NCBI GenBank assembly: GCA_030598025.1
Contig: JAUVQS010000081.1
Coordinates: 1-6,953 of the forward strand
Direction: 5' to 3'
Length of the DNA: 6,953 nucleotides
Source of the DNA: Acidimicrobiia bacterium
GTDB taxonomy: Bacteria; Actinomycetota; Acidimicrobiia; Spongiisociales; JAHEDJ01
The notes under the pieces were generated by a model. It was given only the letters and a program-made list of their open reading frames with translations. It had not been told where the DNA came from and did no database searches. Of the stretch, positions 5,838-6,953 are shown one piece after another; the stretch's first letter is position 1; every line of letters starts with the position of its first letter. The translations under genes were made by a program, and so were the position numbers.

Positions 5838-5867
5838 TTGTCCGGGTCTCAAGGGCCAACGTATGCT
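5838..5867 (+). promoter_or_regulatory. Predicted promoter of the LysR-type gene
   Basis: TTGTCC at 5838-5843 (4 of 6 to the -35 consensus) and TATGCT at 5862-5867 (fits TAnnnT and 4 of 6 to TATAAT) are separated by 18 bp. The start site would fall near 5874, giving a leader of about 20 nt with AGGA (5884-5887) before the ATG at 5895. The -35 box overlaps the palindrome CAAAGGCCTTTG (5829-5840) that ends the heptamer array, so array length or a protein bound there could affect the promoter. This is read by eye. Confidence 0.45.
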
Positions 5868-5894
5868 GGAGTCATCGCACAATAGGACGGGCTT

Positions 5895-6878
5895 ATGCTG
5901 ACCACGAACGAACTGCAAGTCTTCATCGCCGCAGCTGAAACCGAGAACTTCTCAGAGGCGGGTCGCCGGCTTGGAGTTTCTCAACCGGCGATCAGCATGC
6001 AGATCAAGGCACTCGAGGATCGGCTTGGTTTGCTGCTTTTTGAGCGCGCCGGCCGCCATATCTCGCTGTCGGAAGCGGGTAGGGCGCTGGTTCCGATGGC
6101 ACGGGAGACGATTGATCGGGTGATCGGCATTGAAGAGACCATGGTCTCTCTTCAGGGCGAAGTAATCGGGCTTCTCAAGCTGGCTTGCAGCACGACCGCC
6201 GGCAAGTATGTGCTGCCGTCGTTGCTGTCAGGCCTCATGGCCCGCCATCCACAGGTGGAGATCGTTTGCCAGGTCACTCAACGAGAGGCAGCTCTGGATT
6301 CATTGCGCCGCGGTGACGCCCACGTCGCTCTGACCAGCCTGCGGATTCCATTCAAGGATGTCGAGTATCGCCCCTTCTTGACCGATAGCATCGTGCTCGT
6401 CGTCCCTCCCGAACACCGCTGGGCCAACCTCACGGAACCGATTCTGCCTGAGGATCTGATCAAAGAACAGTTCATCGTGCGTGAGCCAACTTCCGGCACG
6501 CTCGACGCGATGCGACAAGGGCTCGAATGGCACGACTTGAGCCTCGACCACCTGCAAAAGGTGATGACGGTCGGGAATGCTGAGGCCATTCGCATGGCGG
6601 TCCAGGAAGGCATCGGCGTCGCTTTCGTATCGGCGATGGTGGCACTTGAGGGAGTTGAGTCCGGCAAGCTTGCCGTAGTCGAGGTCGATGGCCTTGAACT
6701 CGAAAAGACTCTATATATGGCCCGTGACACCGATCGCCCTGCGACAGGTGCACAGGCTGCCTTCTGGGATTGGGCATTCGATCCCGCTAACGAGCACATT
6801 CGCCAACGCCCCAGCCTGAGGAAGGGCCAACCTGGGAGACGGGCGGCCTCCAGCCAGCAGCCGGTGGCTGGCAGCTAG
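5895..6878 (+). CDS. LysR-family transcriptional regulator (CysB/CbbR-like)
   Basis: The 327-residue product begins with a LysR winged helix-turn-helix: FSEAGRRLGVSQPAISMQIK (19-38), then LEDRLGLLLFERAGRHISLSEAG (40-62), and a linker helix to about 90. Residues 92-297 form the periplasmic-binding-like effector domain, with IGLLKLACSTTAGKYVLP near its start, FIVREPTSGT (193-202) as a likely ligand-binding segment of the CysB/CbbR/CysL type, and GNAEAIRMAVQEGIGVAFVS (227-246). Such proteins act as DNA-binding tetramers that activate or repress nearby genes and often their own. The effector cannot be told from sequence. AGGA lies 7 nt before the ATG. Its divergent neighbour is the small gene-hflX operon, a possible but unproven target. 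The last 28 residues are basic and low in complexity, and the final AASSQQPVAGS is encoded by a repeat tract, probably a late extension. Confidence 0.94.
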   Translation: MLTTNELQVFIAAAETENFSEAGRRLGVSQPAISMQIKALEDRLGLLLFERAGRHISLSEAGRALVPMARETIDRVIGIEETMVSLQGEVIGLLKLACSTTAGKYVLPSLLSGLMARHPQVEIVCQVTQREAALDSLRRGDAHVALTSLRIPFKDVEYRPFLTDSIVLVVPPEHRWANLTEPILPEDLIKEQFIVREPTSGTLDAMRQGLEWHDLSLDHLQKVMTVGNAEAIRMAVQEGIGVAFVSAMVALEGVESGKLAVVEVDGLELEKTLYMARDTDRPATGAQAAFWDWAFDPANEHIRQRPSLRKGQPGRRAASSQQPVAGS

Positions 6879-6886
6879 AGGCTCGC
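6845..6886 (+). repeat. Degenerate heptamer tract running across the lysR-family stop codon
   Basis: Units GGCCTCC, AGCCAGC, AGCCGGT, GGCTGGC, AGCTAGA and GGCTCGC follow each other in 7-bp phase. The first four encode the end of the regulator and the fifth holds its TAG stop (6876-6878). Within the tract, GCCAGC (6853-6858) and GCTGGC (6867-6872) form an inverted repeat around 8 nt. It might act as a weak terminator for the regulator and, on the other strand, for selC, but no T-run is present. The units are more diverged than in the other tracts. Confidence 0.55.
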
Positions 6887-6892
6887 CGGTAG

Positions 6893-6953
6893 CGGAGGCG
6901 GACGGGAATCGAACCCGCCAGGCGGCTTTCACCGCCTCAACGGTTTTGAAGAC
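6893..6953 (-). tRNA. selC: Selenocysteine tRNA, partial (5' part beyond the window)
   Basis: Read on the minus strand, the anticodon loop CTTCAAA (6951-6945) gives anticodon TCA at 6949-6947, which pairs with UGA. The 3' half of the anticodon stem (ACCG) follows. A long variable arm, a hallmark of tRNA-Sec, forms at 6937-6920: seven pairs closed by a GAAA tetraloop (6930-6927). The T arm is GCGGG-TTCGATT-CCCGT (6918-6902). The acceptor 3' strand CCGCCTCC (6901-6894) has eight bases, as expected for the 8-bp acceptor stem of bacterial tRNA-Sec, and G6893 is the discriminator. CCA is not encoded; CTA follows. The D arm, 5' acceptor strand and 5' anticodon stem are cut off by the right edge. 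The gene implies a SelA/SelB/SelD system elsewhere in the genome. It is convergent with the LysR-type gene, 14 bp from its stop. Confidence 0.92.

Noticed and set aside
5559..5918. Upstream extension of the 98-residue gene to a 218-codon frame starting at 5918
   Set aside because: The extra part translates the heptamer repeats into repeated Leu-Ala-Trp-Pro-like text and overlaps the start of the LysR-type gene. Arrays with a 7-bp period and no stop codons stay open by chance.
6853..6892. Phage or island attachment site at the selC 3' end
   Set aside because: The 3' end of selC points at the LysR-type gene with no integrase, and I see no second copy of the tRNA 3' end in the window.

Overview
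The window looks like chromosomal core DNA from a high-GC (roughly 60% by eye) actinobacterium-like organism, plausibly an uncultured relative of Acidimicrobiia. The evidence is a polyphosphate-type glucokinase (a typically actinobacterial enzyme), GTG starts, a probable leaderless promoter, and secreted proteins of a style seen in that group. The lineage is an inference. The last bases hold most of a selenocysteine tRNA, so the organism probably encodes selenoproteins, although none is visible here.

Layout. 1-165 (-): start of a gene that runs off the left edge. 175-1644 (-): gnd, 6-phosphogluconate dehydrogenase, upstream of that partial gene in one operon. 1707-2447 (+): ppgK, polyphosphate/ATP glucokinase, divergent from gnd across 62 bp. 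2448-2684: intergenic DNA with two inverted heptamer-repeat tracts. 2685-3068 and 3065-3790 (+): a lipoprotein and a secreted helical protein, overlapping by ATGA. 3795-3930: a compound palindromic element between convergent genes. 5262-5558 and 3955-5265 (-): a 98-residue protein and the ribosome-associated GTPase HflX, overlapping by GTGA. 5559-5894: a divergent intergenic region with two further heptamer arrays. 5895-6878 (+): a LysR-type regulator. 6893-6953 (-): partial selC.

How the genes fit together. PpgK makes glucose 6-phosphate and Gnd oxidises 6-phosphogluconate, so the divergent pair joins glucose entry to the oxidative pentose phosphate branch. The two envelope proteins form a translationally coupled unit of unknown function. 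HflX (ribosome rescue and splitting under stress) is coupled to a small protein with a faint GroES-like look at its ends.

The most unusual feature is non-coding: about 32 heptamers of form RGCYNNN, kept mostly in strict 7-bp phase, in five tracts at gene borders. One tract forms the last codons of the lysR gene. Another ends in a perfect palindrome that touches the predicted lysR -35 box. This resembles, by analogy only, the heptanucleotide STRR repeats of cyanobacteria. No defence system, integrase, transposase or CRISPR array is visible.
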